A stretch of 64,000 bases of DNA. Source: Microbispora bryophytorum (GTDB lineage: Bacteria; Actinomycetota; Actinomycetes; Streptosporangiales; Streptosporangiaceae). Both the position numbers and the translations under genes were made by a program. Shown in pieces: positions 52,300 through 61,348 of the stretch. The stretch is from NCBI RefSeq assembly GCF_006874465.1, contig NZ_VIRL01000006.1, positions 186,001 to 250,000 of the forward strand, written 5' to 3'. The notes below the pieces were generated by a model, which did no database searches, was not told the origin of the DNA, and saw only the letters and a list, made by a program, of their open reading frames with translations. Positions within the stretch are counted from its first letter, which is position 1. Every line of letters starts with the position of its first letter.

Positions 52300-53161
52300 G
52301 GCCCTTGCCGACGTCGTATCCGGCGGAGCCCAGGCGTTCGCGCGAGGCCTGCAGCATCGCTCTGGTGCCCTCGTCAAGCACCTGCTGGTGCATGAAGTCG
52401 GGAATCGTGTTCATGGTCAGGCGGAAGGCCCGCAGCGCCGCCGTGACCGCGATCTGGGGCACCTCGGGAAGCGTGCCGTACAGGCGGCGGGCCCAGTCCG
52501 GCAGCGTGTAGTAGCACAGCGCGCCGAACGGGAAGTAGACCGGCTTGGCCGGGGACAGCACGCGCATGGTCTCCGGCAGGCGCGGCCAGAGCAGGAACCG
52601 CACGGCGGCGGCCGACTCGGGGATGACCCGCAGGGCCGGCCGCATCCGGGCGAAGTAGTCGTTCATCTCGCCGACCGAGCCGGGCACGTCGTCGGGGTGG
52701 AGCCCGACGTACGTGGCGCTGCGCCGCTGCTCCGCGAGGTACTGGTCGGCCTGCCGGTCGCTGATCGGGACGCCCGCGCGGCGGACGACCTCCAGGTAGG
52801 ACATCACCTCCGCGCAGTGGACCCACAGCAGCAGCTCGGGCTCGTCCACCCGGTGGGTCCGGCCCGTGTCGGGGTCGCGGATGCGCAGGGCCCGGTGGAT
52901 CGCGCGCACCCGCCTGCCGATCTCCTCGGCCTCCTCGGGGCTGCCGTACGTCACCCGGCCCACGAAGTCCGCCGTGCGGCGGAGCCGGCCGAAGGGGTCC
53001 TCCCGGAAATTGGAGTTCTGCCACACGCCCCGCATCGCCAGCGGATGCAGGGCCTGCAGCATCAGGCCGCGTACGCCGCCCACCCACATGGTCCGGTCGA
53101 CGTGGACCAGCCACGTCATGGACTCCGGAGGCTGGGCGGTCAGGCCGCCTGTCGTGGGCAT
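52250..53161 (-). CDS. DUF2236/MpaB-type oxygenase-like protein
   Basis: A 303-residue DUF2236 protein. Characteristic segments are RGLMLQALHPLAMRGVWQNS, DPFGRLRRTADFVGRVTYG, HRVDEPELLLWVHCAEVMSY and a C-terminal LTMNTIPDFMHQQVLD. The family includes mycophenolic-acid MpaB and latex-clearing Lcp-like haem proteins; the H in LQALHPLAM and in LWVHCAE are the conserved His residues. Substrate unknown. Co-directional with the alpha/beta hydrolase upstream, 10 bp apart, so probably one operon. Confidence 0.86.
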   Translation of the reverse strand: MPTTGGLTAQPPESMTWLVHVDRTMWVGGVRGLMLQALHPLAMRGVWQNSNFREDPFGRLRRTADFVGRVTYGSPEEAEEIGRRVRAIHRALRIRDPDTGRTHRVDEPELLLWVHCAEVMSYLEVVRRAGVPISDRQADQYLAEQRRSATYVGLHPDDVPGSVGEMNDYFARMRPALRVIPESAAAVRFLLWPRLPETMRVLSPAKPVYFPFGALCYYTLPDWARRLYGTLPEVPQIAVTAALRAFRLTMNTIPDFMHQQVLDEGTRAMLQASRERLGSAGYDVGKGLRALVDPRRRPGPAPG

Positions 53162-53171
53162 GGCGACCCGG

Positions 53172-54056
53172 TCACCCGTGCTGGTGCTGGAGCAGCCGGC
53201 TCTCCGCCGCGTTCCAGAACCGGGTCAGGGCCGCCGCGGTGGTCTCGGGGGCCTCGACGGCCGGCGAGTGGAGCGCCCCGGGCACCACGACGCACTCCGC
53301 GTCGAGCCTGCGGGCCATCTCGGCCTGCAGCAGCGGCGGCCAGCCGTCGTCGTGCTCGCCGTACAGGACCAGGAGGTCGAGCCCGCACCCGGCCAGCTCC
53401 GCGCAGCGGTCGGGAGCGCCCAGGACCTCGTGTGCCATCGACACGAGACCGGTGGGGTGGTTGGCGAGCAGCCGCTTGCGCAGGAACGCGACGATGTCGT
53501 CGGGGACGCCCGCCGCCAGCGCGTCGGGCTCCATCCGGTTCGACCACATGTAGTCGAGGCCGTATTCCGGAAGCTCGGCCAGCATGACCCGGCCCATCCG
53601 CTCCCGCGGCCCGACGATGCCCGCGGGCCCCGAGCTCATGAGCGTGAGCGAGGCGAGCTTGGAGGCGCCGTTCAGCGCCGTCTCCCGGGCGACCAGGCCG
53701 CCGAACGAGTGTCCCAGCAGGTGGACGGGCTCACCCTGGCCGACCGCCGCGGCGATCGCGCCGATGTCCGCGCCGAGGGCCGCGCACGAGTACGCCGACG
53801 GATCGTCCGGGCCCGGCGTCTCGAACTGCCCGCGCATGTCGACCGCGATCACCCTGCGGCCGGCCTGGGCGAGCGTCTGCAGCACGGCGATGAAGTCCTC
53901 CTTCGACCCCGTGAAACCGGGGACGAGAAGGGCGGGCCAGCGCTCGGGGACACCGCTGACCGGAAGCGCTTCGAGGGCCGCGAACGAGCCCAGCGGCGTC
54001 TCGATCTGCTCACTGCTGACACCCGGAGGAAGGGTCAGGAACCGTGGCGTGCTCAC
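53172..54056 (-). CDS. Alpha/beta-hydrolase
   Basis: A 294-residue alpha/beta-fold hydrolase. The nucleophile elbow is GHSFGGLVARE, the oxyanion region VPGFTGSKEDF, the acid in LLVLYGEHDDGWP and the base in VVPGALHSPAVEAPE. Esterase or lipase-like activity is likely, but no specific substrate can be named. It is probably co-transcribed with the DUF2236 gene downstream. The upstream region (54057-54360) separates it from the DEAD helicase and contains a terminator. Confidence 0.88.
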   Translation of the reverse strand: MSTPRFLTLPPGVSSEQIETPLGSFAALEALPVSGVPERWPALLVPGFTGSKEDFIAVLQTLAQAGRRVIAVDMRGQFETPGPDDPSAYSCAALGADIGAIAAAVGQGEPVHLLGHSFGGLVARETALNGASKLASLTLMSSGPAGIVGPRERMGRVMLAELPEYGLDYMWSNRMEPDALAAGVPDDIVAFLRKRLLANHPTGLVSMAHEVLGAPDRCAELAGCGLDLLVLYGEHDDGWPPLLQAEMARRLDAECVVVPGALHSPAVEAPETTAAALTRFWNAAESRLLQHQHG

Positions 54057-54360
54057 GAGGCCTCCTCCACCTCACCCCGGATCCGGGGGACCGATGGGTC
54101 GGACCGGCCCCACGTCCTGGACCGTCTGCTGAAGGCTCGCTCACTCACGTGGCATCACGATACCCAGGAAAGATCCCGGCGACACTGCCGAAGGGACTAC
54201 GAGGGTTGCGGATGGTCATTGCGCATGCCTCCTGTCCAGGTCATACCCACTGCGGGGCGAAGCGGCCCTCAAAGAACGGGGGCAGGGAGAGCGCCGGTTG
54301 CCCGGTGCCCCTCCCTGCCCCTGCGTGGTGCTCATCGCCGAGCGGGCCTGTGCCGGCCCG
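54057..54360. other. Intergenic stretch between alpha/beta hydrolase and DEAD helicase
   Basis: About 300 bp without a gene. It contains a terminator-like hairpin (54279-54321) for the helicase transcript. The remaining part should hold the promoter of the alpha/beta-hydrolase operon, but I see no consensus boxes. Confidence 0.5.
54279..54321 (-). terminator. Hairpin downstream of the DEAD-box helicase
   Basis: GGGGCAGGGAG (54279-54289) pairs perfectly with CTCCCTGCCCC (54311-54321); on the minus strand the hairpin is followed by CGTTCTTTG. It lies 40 bp after the helicase stop. Confidence 0.7.
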
Positions 54361-56421
54361 TCACCCCGTACGGCGTGGACGCGGCCGGGTCGGACGGCGC
54401 CGCTGCTGGGCACGCTCGCTCGCGGCGGACGGCGCGAGATCGTCGTCGTCGGTCGCGAGGTCGGGAGACCTGAAGACGATCATGAACGGACTGGACGGGA
54501 CGATCCGGTCCGGCTCCGGCTGCGGGGCCGGCCACTCGGCGGGCTCGTCGGCGACCTCGCTCACGGGCGCTTCCACGGCCTGCTCCTCTACCGGTAGTGC
54601 CTGGTCGACCGCGTCGACCGCGTCGGCGGCGCGGGTCCTGCGGCGCCGGGCCGGGTGCTCCTCCACCTGTGCCTCGACCGCGGGCGCCGGGTCGGCGGCA
54701 CGGGTCCTGCGGCGGGTGGTCCTGCGGGTCGCCGCCGTCTCCGGCTCCGGCCCGTCACCCGCCTCGGCGTGCTTGTCCGCGTCGTCAGCCGGGCCGTCCT
54801 TGCCGGGCCGTACGGGCCCTCCGGCATCGGCCAGCGCGCCGGTCAGGGCCGCCGCGTTCGCGCCCCTGCGCCCACGGCGCCCGGGCACGGTCTCCACAGC
54901 GGTCTCCACGGTGACATCCACAGCGACCTCGGCAGGAGTCTCGACGGGAGCCTTCACAGGGGCCTCCACGGGAGCCTCCACGGAGGCCTCTGGCGGAGCC
55001 GGCGCCTCTGTCTGCTCCGAGGGCGCCTCGGCGTCCAAGCGGCCCCCACGGGTCCGCCGCCGCTCGCGGGTGCGGGCGGGGCGCTCCCGGCGCTCCTCCC
55101 GGCGCTCCTCCCGATCGCCGCGACCGGACTTGCCGCGGGTGCGGGTGCGCCCGGTCTCCCCGAGGTCCTCGATCTCCTCGGCCTCCAAGCCCGCCCGGGA
55201 GCGCTGGGCGCGCGGCAGCACACCCTTGGTCCCCTCGGGGATGTCGAGGTCGGCGTACAGGTGCGGGGAGCTCGAATAGGTCTCGACGGGCTCAGAGAAG
55301 TCCAGCGAGAGGGCGTTGTTGATGACCTTCCAGCGGGCCAGCTCGGTCCACTCGACGAAGGTCACGGCGACGCCCGTACGGCCCGCCCGGCCCGTGCGGC
55401 CGATCCGGTGGACGTAGGTCTTCTCGTCCTGCGGGCAGTCGTAGTTGACGACGTGGGTGACGTCGTCGATGTCGATGCCGCGCGCCGCGACGTCGGTCGC
55501 CACCAGCACGCTGATCTTGCCGTTGCGGAACGCCCGCAGCGCCTGTTCGCGCTGGCCCTGGCCGAGGTCGCCGTGGACGGCCGCCACCGCGAAGCCCTTG
55601 TCCTTGAGCTGCTCGGCGACCATGTCGCAGGCACGCTTGGTCTCGCAGAAGACCATCGTGAGCCCGGCGCCCTTGCTCTGCATGAGGCGGGCCACGATCT
55701 CGATCTTGTCCATGCGGTGCGTGCGGTAGACGTGCTGCGTCGTCAGCGCGGTCGTCTCGGCGTCGGCCGTGCCGCTCTCCGCCCGGACCCGGGTCGGCCG
55801 GGTGAGGTAGCGGCGGGACAGGTTCACGATCTCACCGGGCATGGTGGCGGAGAACAGCATGGTCTGCCGTTCCTCGGGCACCAGCTTGATGATCCGCTCG
55901 ATGTCCGGGAGGAAGCCGAGATCGAGCATGCGGTCGGCCTCGTCGAGGACGAGCATGGTGATCTGGCCGAGGTCGAGGTGCTTCTGCTTGACCAGGTCGA
56001 GCAGTCGTCCCGGCGTTCCGACGATCACGTCGACGCCGTTCTTGAGCGCCTCGATCTGCGGCTCGTACGCGCGCCCGCCGTACACGGTGAGGATGCGCGA
56101 ACCCAGCTTCCCGGCGGCGAGGACCAGATCCTCGGTCACCTGGAGGGCCAGCTCGCGGGTCGGCACGAGGACCAGACCGCGGGGCTTCTTGCGGTTCTTC
56201 CTCGGTTTGCCGACGAGCTGGAGCATGGCGACGCCGAAGGCATAGGTCTTGCCGGTGCCCGTGCGCGCCTGTCCGATGACGTCCTGGCCGGCCAGCGCCA
56301 GCGGGAGCGCCATCTCCTGAATCGGGAATGGTGAAGTGATGCCCTCGGTCTCGAGCGCATCGGCGATCTCCGGGATGACTCCCAGGTCTCGGAACGTCGT
56401 TGTCAGCGTGGCCTGCCTCAA
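54361..56421 (-). CDS. DEAD-box RNA helicase with long disordered C-terminal tail
   Basis: A 686-residue DEAD-box ATPase. All motifs are present: Q motif (FPIQEMALPLAL), ARTGTGKT, PTRELALQV, GTPGRLLDL, DEADRMLDLGF, SATMP, TDVAARGIDIDDV and HRIGRTGRAGR. The core ends near residue 385; the rest is Arg-, Glu- and Ala-rich with repeated (VE)APVEAPV segments, and likely binds RNA or ribosomes. TTG 56421 is the only start after an in-frame stop. The order helicase / ferritin-like / DUF3107 / TetR matches Rv3211-Rv3208 and Streptomyces. Role: RNA remodelling, ribosome or degradosome function. Confidence 0.93.
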   Translation of the reverse strand: MRQATLTTTFRDLGVIPEIADALETEGITSPFPIQEMALPLALAGQDVIGQARTGTGKTYAFGVAMLQLVGKPRKNRKKPRGLVLVPTRELALQVTEDLVLAAGKLGSRILTVYGGRAYEPQIEALKNGVDVIVGTPGRLLDLVKQKHLDLGQITMLVLDEADRMLDLGFLPDIERIIKLVPEERQTMLFSATMPGEIVNLSRRYLTRPTRVRAESGTADAETTALTTQHVYRTHRMDKIEIVARLMQSKGAGLTMVFCETKRACDMVAEQLKDKGFAVAAVHGDLGQGQREQALRAFRNGKISVLVATDVAARGIDIDDVTHVVNYDCPQDEKTYVHRIGRTGRAGRTGVAVTFVEWTELARWKVINNALSLDFSEPVETYSSSPHLYADLDIPEGTKGVLPRAQRSRAGLEAEEIEDLGETGRTRTRGKSGRGDREERREERRERPARTRERRRTRGGRLDAEAPSEQTEAPAPPEASVEAPVEAPVKAPVETPAEVAVDVTVETAVETVPGRRGRRGANAAALTGALADAGGPVRPGKDGPADDADKHAEAGDGPEPETAATRRTTRRRTRAADPAPAVEAQVEEHPARRRRTRAADAVDAVDQALPVEEQAVEAPVSEVADEPAEWPAPQPEPDRIVPSSPFMIVFRSPDLATDDDDLAPSAASERAQQRRRPTRPRPRRTG

Positions 56422-56754
56422 TCAGTGCGAAGGCGGCCCTCCGGGACATCCGACCGGCAGAGCCTTCCCGGTTCGGGTCCTCGCGGAACGTCGCGCCCTC
56501 GTCGTGAATCAGCGACCGCTGCATCCAGTGGTTCCTGGGGGTCCGGGGCTGGCCCCGGATCGACACAGGGATCGATGTGGTGATCGACACAGTGCGGTCG
56601 CACTTCCACGAAGCAGTCTACTCGATACCACAACACGGAACCGATTTCTGCGTCTTCTCGCTAAAAGCTCTTGCTGTGTCGGAGGGGAAACCGCCGGGAA
56701 CCGGGTGGCGCGCGCGGCATCGGCGGGGCGGCGCGGGAGCCGTACGCTGCACCC
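56422..56754. other. Divergent control region, DEAD helicase / ferritin-like gene
   Basis: About 330 bp. It contains the palindrome TCCGGGGC/GCCCCGGA at 56542-56559 and a repeated GATCGACACAG (56559 and 56583), so the helicase mRNA may have a structured leader of more than 100 nt. A TACGCT box 7 bp before ATG 56755 may start the ferritin-like gene. No gene is evident. Confidence 0.5.
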
Positions 56755-57414
56755 ATGAGTGATTCCTCTCCCGGCACTGTGGACCTGCTCGGTGTCCTCG
56801 CGTACGCCGAGCTCACCGCCTTCCTCCGGCTGGCCGAGGACGCCGCCCTGCTGGCTCCGACGCTGAACGACAGGGCCGCCCTCGGGGACGTGGCCGCCGC
56901 CGAATACGGGCACTTCCGGGTGCTGCGGGACCGGCTGGCCTCGCTCGGCGTCGATCCGGAGGAGGCGATGGCCCCCTTCGTGGAGGCGATCGACGCCTGG
57001 CACGCCCAGACCAGGCCGAAGGACTGGCACGAGGCGCTCATCAAGGCCTATGTCGGCGTGGGGATCGCGGGCGACTTCTACCGCGAGGCGGCGCGCAACA
57101 CCACTGCCTCGATCAGCGCCCTGGTGGACGAGGTGCTGGCCGGCGAGAGCCGTGCGGAGTTCGCGGTGGAGCGGGTGCGCGCCGCGCTGGACGCCGACCC
57201 GCGGCTGTGCGGCCGTCTCGCGCTGTGGGCGCGCCGCATGGTCGGCGAGGCGCTGAGCCAGGGGCAGCGGCTCGCCGCCGTCCGGCCGCAGCTCGCCGCC
57301 CTGCTGGTGGGCGAGGAGGGCGAGAACCTGGCGGAGATCGGGCGGATGTTCGCCCGGCTGACCGAGGAGCACGGCAAGCGGATGGCCGCCCTCGGCCTCA
57401 CGCCCGGCCCGTGA
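56755..57414 (+). CDS. Ferritin-like-fold protein (MiaE-type)
   Basis: A 219-residue all-helical protein of the ferritin-like/MiaE-type superfamily conserved in actinomycetes. Candidate ligand residues are in AELTAFLRLAEDA, AAEYGHFRVL and AYVGVGIAGDFYRE (helix with ExxH-like spacing in EYGHF). Its usual position beside a DEAD-box helicase and DUF3107 is kept (compare Rv3210c/Rv3211). Function unproven; the tRNA-hydroxylase homology is only to the fold. ATG 56755 has no clear Shine-Dalgarno and may be leaderless. Divergent from the helicase. Confidence 0.85.
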   Translation: MSDSSPGTVDLLGVLAYAELTAFLRLAEDAALLAPTLNDRAALGDVAAAEYGHFRVLRDRLASLGVDPEEAMAPFVEAIDAWHAQTRPKDWHEALIKAYVGVGIAGDFYREAARNTTASISALVDEVLAGESRAEFAVERVRAALDADPRLCGRLALWARRMVGEALSQGQRLAAVRPQLAALLVGEEGENLAEIGRMFARLTEEHGKRMAALGLTPGP

Positions 57415-57848
57415 TCTTCACGGCTTGGGGCGGGGTCGTCGATGCGGCGCCTCGCGCCCGCCATCCCCGCTGACCTGGCCGAATCCCGAAGCGGCGGTGA
57501 TCGGGCGGGCCGGAAGCCCGCCCCGGGCGCCGGCCGGTGCGGCGTTCATGGGTCGCGCACGTGCCAAACGGATGTACGGTGCGAGCATGAGGGCCTCGCG
57601 CCGCTACGGCAGTTCCTTGACGAGATGCAGGCCGAACACCTGGACTCCGCGTGCGGTATTGCGGAGAGGAAGCGCGGGCTGTCCGACGATCAGCGGGAGG
57701 CGGGATCCCCATCACGCGGATCTGACCCGCCGCCCCCGCGGATGCGGGTACGGACGCACCTGACCCCGCGCCGATCACGGTCAGCCGCCGGGGCGGCGCG
57801 CGTGGTGGGCGCGCGCCGCCGGCAAGCCGGCGCGGTCGCGGAGGCGCG
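57415..57848. other. Gene-poor stretch between convergent ferritin-like and DUF3107 genes
   Basis: About 430 bp between two convergent genes. Several short open frames occur, but none has a recognisable family or ribosome-binding site. It ends in a strong hairpin (57792-57820). Confidence 0.5.
57792..57820. terminator. Perfect 11-bp GC hairpin, probable terminator of DUF3107
   Basis: GGCGGCGCGCG (57792-57802), loop TGGTGGG, then CGCGCGCCGCC (57810-57820). It starts 28 bp after the DUF3107 stop on the minus strand. No U-run; it could serve both convergent genes. Confidence 0.7.
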
Positions 57849-58079
57849 CTAGAGCGTGCCGCCGAAACCTACGGGGCGTGACTCGTCCTCGCCGATCTCG
57901 ACGAAGCCGAGCGAGTCCACGGGGACGACCACTCGGCGGCCCTTGGTGTCGGTGAGTGAGAAGACGCCCTTGGTGGAGGCGAGCGCCTTGCGGAGTTCCT
58001 CCTCGATCTGCTCGGCCGACAGGTCGGTCTCCACGACAAGCTCACGGTGCACCGACTGCACGCCGATCTTTATTTCCAT
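57849..58079 (-). CDS. DUF3107 small protein
   Basis: A 76-residue DUF3107 protein (MEIKIGVQSVHRELVVETDL, then LTDTKGRRVVVPVDSLGFVE). The family is nearly universal in actinobacteria at this length (Rv3208A, TB9.4). It is predicted to be a small alpha/beta ATP-binding-like protein, but its function is not established. It lies 94 bp downstream of the TetR gene on the same strand, as in mycobacteria. Confidence 0.93.
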   Translation of the reverse strand: MEIKIGVQSVHRELVVETDLSAEQIEEELRKALASTKGVFSLTDTKGRRVVVPVDSLGFVEIGEDESRPVGFGGTL

Positions 58080-58173
58080 CGGGCTCCCCTTTCAGGAGGG
58101 CTGTTCCCTGTCCATCGTCGTCGCCTCGGGGCGCGGTCAGCACGGTGATCGCGTGAAGCGAACACGATTCCGG

Positions 58174-58794
58174 TCAGCCGGTGCGCGGGAAACCGCTGAT
58201 GCCGCGCCAGGCCAGACGCGCCATCAGCTGGGTCGCCGCCTCCTTGGGGATCGAGCCGTGGCTGCTCAGCCAGTAGCGCGCGCTCACCTCGGCCATGCCG
58301 ACCAGGCCCACGCCGAGCAGGTGTGCCTCGTCGCTGGAGCAGCCGGTGTCCTCCTGGATCACCCGGCTGATCGCCTCGGCGCTCTCGTGCAGCGAACGCT
58401 CCATCCGCTGCCGTACGGGCGCGACGTTGCGCAGGTCGGACTCGAAGACGAGCCGGAACGCCTCGCCCTGGCTGGAGACGAAGTCGAAGAAGGCGCCGAT
58501 GGCGGCCTGCACCCGCTGCTTGTTGTCGGTCGTGGACTCCAGCGCCTGGCGGCACCGGGTCACCATGTCGTCGACGTGCAGATCGAGCAGCGCGAGGTAC
58601 AGCTCCAGCTTGCCCGGAAAGTGCTGGTAGAGCACCGGCTTGCTCACGCCGGCACGCTCGGCGATCTCGTCCATCGCCGCCGCGTGGTAGCCGTTCTCCA
58701 CGAACACTTCCTGTGCCGCGCTCAGCAACTGGCGGCGGCGGGCCATCCGGGGTAGCCGGGTGCCCCGGGGCCTGGCGTCCGGGGTAGCGGTCAC
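58174..58794 (-). CDS. TetR-family transcriptional regulator
   Basis: A 206-residue TetR regulator from GTG 58794, with AAGGAGA upstream. The N-terminal HTH (MDEIAERAGVSKPVLYQHFPGK) is typical, and the C-terminal ligand domain is helical (TRCRQALESTTDNKQRVQAA). Homologues occupy the same position beside DUF3107 in mycobacteria (Rv3208) and Streptomyces. The ligand is unknown; a lipid or drug-like inducer is possible. It may autoregulate and control DUF3107. Confidence 0.9.
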   Translation of the reverse strand: MTATPDARPRGTRLPRMARRRQLLSAAQEVFVENGYHAAAMDEIAERAGVSKPVLYQHFPGKLELYLALLDLHVDDMVTRCRQALESTTDNKQRVQAAIGAFFDFVSSQGEAFRLVFESDLRNVAPVRQRMERSLHESAEAISRVIQEDTGCSSDEAHLLGVGLVGMAEVSARYWLSSHGSIPKEAATQLMARLAWRGISGFPRTG

Positions 58795-58866
58795 GGCAGT
58801 CTCCTTGCAAGATGCGCATCGGGGGCTCCCGCCCCGGGGCCTCATCCTACGTGTCGGTAATCCGGA

Positions 58867-59067
58867 TCAGCGATAGTCGTCGTCGTCGAGGTCGACCGTG
58901 CGCTCCTGCTCGGCCACGTCGGCCGGATCGGCCTCGAACGGAACGTGCTCGGGCCAGCGCCTGTCGTCGGTGACCTGGAGGAGCTGGTGCTGCTCGACCG
59001 CGTCGGCCTCCGGCGCCTCGATCGAGATCTCCTCGACCACGTCGTCGAGGGGGTCCATCTCGGGCAT
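58867..59067 (-). CDS. Small acidic hypothetical protein
   Basis: A 66-residue highly acidic protein from ATG 59067, with GGAAGGA upstream (an in-frame start at 59112 is also possible). The sequence is MPEMDPLDDVVEEISIEAPE, then a TDDRRWPEHVPFEADPADVA segment, ending in DLDDDDYR. No known domain is recognised; it looks disordered. It is located between ligD and TetR genes on the minus strand. Confidence rests on the start context and codon bias. Confidence 0.55.
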   Translation of the reverse strand: MPEMDPLDDVVEEISIEAPEADAVEQHQLLQVTDDRRWPEHVPFEADPADVAEQERTVDLDDDDYR

Positions 59068-59147
59068 CTGCTTGTCCTTCCGTTCGAAGGTCGGCTGCGA
59101 CAGGTCCAACACTACGGCCAGGGTGGCGGCGGAACTAAGCAGCCGGG

Positions 59148-60029
59148 CTAAGCGGTGAGGGGCAGGAACAGGTCGCCGTGTTCCGCCACGCGCCGCAGCA
59201 CGTCAGGTGCGGTGAACACCAGATGGCCGGGGCTGCCGCACGCCTCGACCTCTTCCCACAGCAGGGGAGTGGACACGTTCGGCCGTCCGGCGGCGCGCAG
59301 CGAATAGGGCGCGACCGTCGTCTTGGCCGGGTTGTTCTGGCTCCAGTCGATGAAAACCTTGCCCGGCCGCTCCTTCTTCGCCATCACGCTCGTCACGAAC
59401 GGATGCTCGGCCTGCATCCGCCGGGCGAGCGCCTTCGCGTAGCCGGAGGTGTCCGGGCCGCGATCCCAGGGGACGTAGAGCTGCATGCCCTTCTGGCCGC
59501 TGGTCTTGGGGCGGCTGTCCAGGCCGTCGTCGGCCAGGGCCTGCCGGAGGAGGACGGCGACCCGGCAGCAGTCGACGATCGTGGCGGGGGCGCCGGGGTC
59601 GAGGTCGAAGACGAGGGTGTCGGGCGGTTGCGGCTCGCCGTCCTTGGCCACCCGCCACATGGGCACGTGGATCTCCAGGGCGGCCAGGTTGGCGTAGTAG
59701 ACCAGGGTCGGCAGGTCGTCCACGACCGCGAAGTCGATTTCTTCGCGGTTCTTGGTGCTGCCGGGCGCGGGCAGGGTCACCGTACGGACCCAGTCGGGTG
59801 TGTGCCCGGGGACGTTCTTCTCGAAGAAGAACTGGCCGTCGACGCCGTCGGGATAACGCTTGACCGTGAGCGGGCGCCCCTTCAGATGGGGCAGCAGGAC
59901 CGGTGCGATCCGGGTGTAGTAGTCGATCACCTCGGCCTTGGTGAAGGCGGCGTCGGGATAAAGGCCCTTGTCCAGGTTGGTCAGGACAAGGAGGCGGCCC
60001 TCCACCTTCACCCGCACCTTATCCGTCAT
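59148..60029 (-). CDS. ligD: LigD-type polymerase/primase domain protein (NHEJ)
   Basis: A 293-residue stand-alone LigD polymerase (PolDom, archaeo-eukaryotic primase fold). The two catalytic Asp residues are in TLVFDLDPG, with further motifs SGQKGMQLYVPW (SGxKGxHL-type, His replaced by Gln) and VFIDWSQNNPAKTTVAPYSLRA. There is no ligase or nuclease domain, so the end-joining ligase must be encoded elsewhere. It fills gaps with ribonucleotides during non-homologous end joining. Divergent from ku, with 178 bp between. ATG 60029 used. Confidence 0.93.
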   Translation of the reverse strand: MTDKVRVKVEGRLLVLTNLDKGLYPDAAFTKAEVIDYYTRIAPVLLPHLKGRPLTVKRYPDGVDGQFFFEKNVPGHTPDWVRTVTLPAPGSTKNREEIDFAVVDDLPTLVYYANLAALEIHVPMWRVAKDGEPQPPDTLVFDLDPGAPATIVDCCRVAVLLRQALADDGLDSRPKTSGQKGMQLYVPWDRGPDTSGYAKALARRMQAEHPFVTSVMAKKERPGKVFIDWSQNNPAKTTVAPYSLRAAGRPNVSTPLLWEEVEACGSPGHLVFTAPDVLRRVAEHGDLFLPLTA

Positions 60030-60207
60030 CGTCGCTCCTCCCGCCGCGCCTCCGCGGGGATCTCACCGGCGCGCACGAGCCGCATGCCGCGGGACGGCGA
60101 GCATCGGCTCGATCGGATACGGCACCGCCATAGTGGGTACCTGCCCATGAGGTAACTCCCTTGAATCCACCATAGCGTTGTTCGAACACAGAGACGAGAA
60201 TGTGGTT

Positions 60208-61122
60208 ATGCGCAGCATCTGGAAAGGCGCGATCTCGTTCGGTCTTGTCACCATCCCGGTGAAGCTCTACTCGGCGACCGAGCAGAAGGACGTCACGTTC
60301 CACCAGGTGCACCGGGAGGACGGCGGAAGGATCAAATACAAGAGGGTCTGCTCCGTCGACGGCGAAGAGGTCCCCTACTCCGACATCGCCAAGGGGTACG
60401 AGCTCGCGACCGGCGAGATGGTCGTGCTGACCGACGAGGACTTCGCCGACCTGCCGCTGACCTCCTCCCGCAGGATCGACGTGCTGCAGTTCACCCCCGC
60501 GGACCAGATCGACCCGATCTACTTCGCCAAGTCCTACTACCTGGAGCCGGACGGGCAGGGCGCCAAGCCGTACGTGCTGTTGCGGGACGCTCTGGAGCGG
60601 TCGGGACAGGTGGCGGTCGTGAAGGTCGCCCTGCGACAGCGCGAGTCGCTGGCCGCGCTCCGGGTCCGCGACGGCGTCTTCGTGCTGGAGACCATGCTCT
60701 GGCCGGACGAGATCCGCGAGGCCGACTTCGGGTTCCTGGAGGAGGACGTCGACGTACGGCCCCAGGAACTGAAGATGGCCGAGTCCCTCATCGACACGAT
60801 GGTGGCGGACTTCGATCCCACGGAGTACAAGGACGCCTACCGGGAGGCGCTGCAGGAGGTCATCGAGGCCAAGGTGGCGGGCAAGGAGGTCGTCGCCCCC
60901 GAGACCCCCGCCGAGGCCGGGCCGGCCGTCGACCTCATGGCCGCGCTGCGGGCCAGTGTCGAGGCGGCGAAGCGGGAGCGTCAGGGTCCCGCCGCGGCCA
61001 AGTCGCCCGGCAGAGCCGCCAAGGCCAAGGCCGCCTCCGGTGCCGCCGCCGGAAAGGCCGGGCCGGACGGCGCGGGCGAGGAGAAGGCGCCGAAGAAGCG
61101 GAAGACCCGCCGCTCCGCCTGA
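60208..61122 (+). CDS. ku: Ku, DNA end-binding protein of bacterial NHEJ
   Basis: A 304-residue bacterial Ku homodimer-forming protein. The core starts MRSIWKGAISFGLVTIPVKL and contains FHQVHREDGGRIKYKRVCSV and KSYYLEPDGQGAKPYVLLRD. The last about 60 residues are Ala/Lys-rich (KAKAASGAAAGKAG, KKRKTRR), a basic C-terminal extension found in several actinobacterial Ku proteins that helps thread inward on DNA. ATG 60208 chosen over a frame extension from 60178. It ends before a strong terminator (61155-61188). Partner of the divergent LigD polymerase gene. Confidence 0.95.
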   Translation: MRSIWKGAISFGLVTIPVKLYSATEQKDVTFHQVHREDGGRIKYKRVCSVDGEEVPYSDIAKGYELATGEMVVLTDEDFADLPLTSSRRIDVLQFTPADQIDPIYFAKSYYLEPDGQGAKPYVLLRDALERSGQVAVVKVALRQRESLAALRVRDGVFVLETMLWPDEIREADFGFLEEDVDVRPQELKMAESLIDTMVADFDPTEYKDAYREALQEVIEAKVAGKEVVAPETPAEAGPAVDLMAALRASVEAAKRERQGPAAAKSPGRAAKAKAASGAAAGKAGPDGAGEEKAPKKRKTRRSA

Positions 61123-61154
61123 TCCTGCCGGGCTGTTCAGGTCTCTTCAAGAGG

Positions 61155-61188
61155 AGCCCCGGCGGGCATTGCCGCCGGGGCTTTCTTC
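61155..61188. terminator. Rho-independent terminator after ku
   Basis: AGCCCCGGCGG (61155-61165), loop GCATTG, CCGCCGGGGCT (61172-61182), followed by TTCTTC on the plus strand. It may also end the minus-strand secreted-protein gene whose stop is at 61349, about 165 bp away. Confidence 0.85.
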
Positions 61189-61348
61189 ATGGTGTGGAAG
61201 TAGGCGATCCGTACAGGGCCGTAAGCTCTCGGCCGCCCGGTCACCGCCGCCCGATCGCCACGAAGGTGGCGGAGGCATGATCAGGGCGGGCCCGGACACC
61301 GCAGCGTCGCGCCGACGGCCCCGTACGACTGGGTGTCACCCGTCAGTG

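Noticed and set aside
57442-57852. Possible plus-strand gene between the ferritin-like and DUF3107 genes
   Set aside because: The frame overlaps the DUF3107 stop and a GC hairpin; the protein is Arg/Pro-rich without a family and shows no start context.
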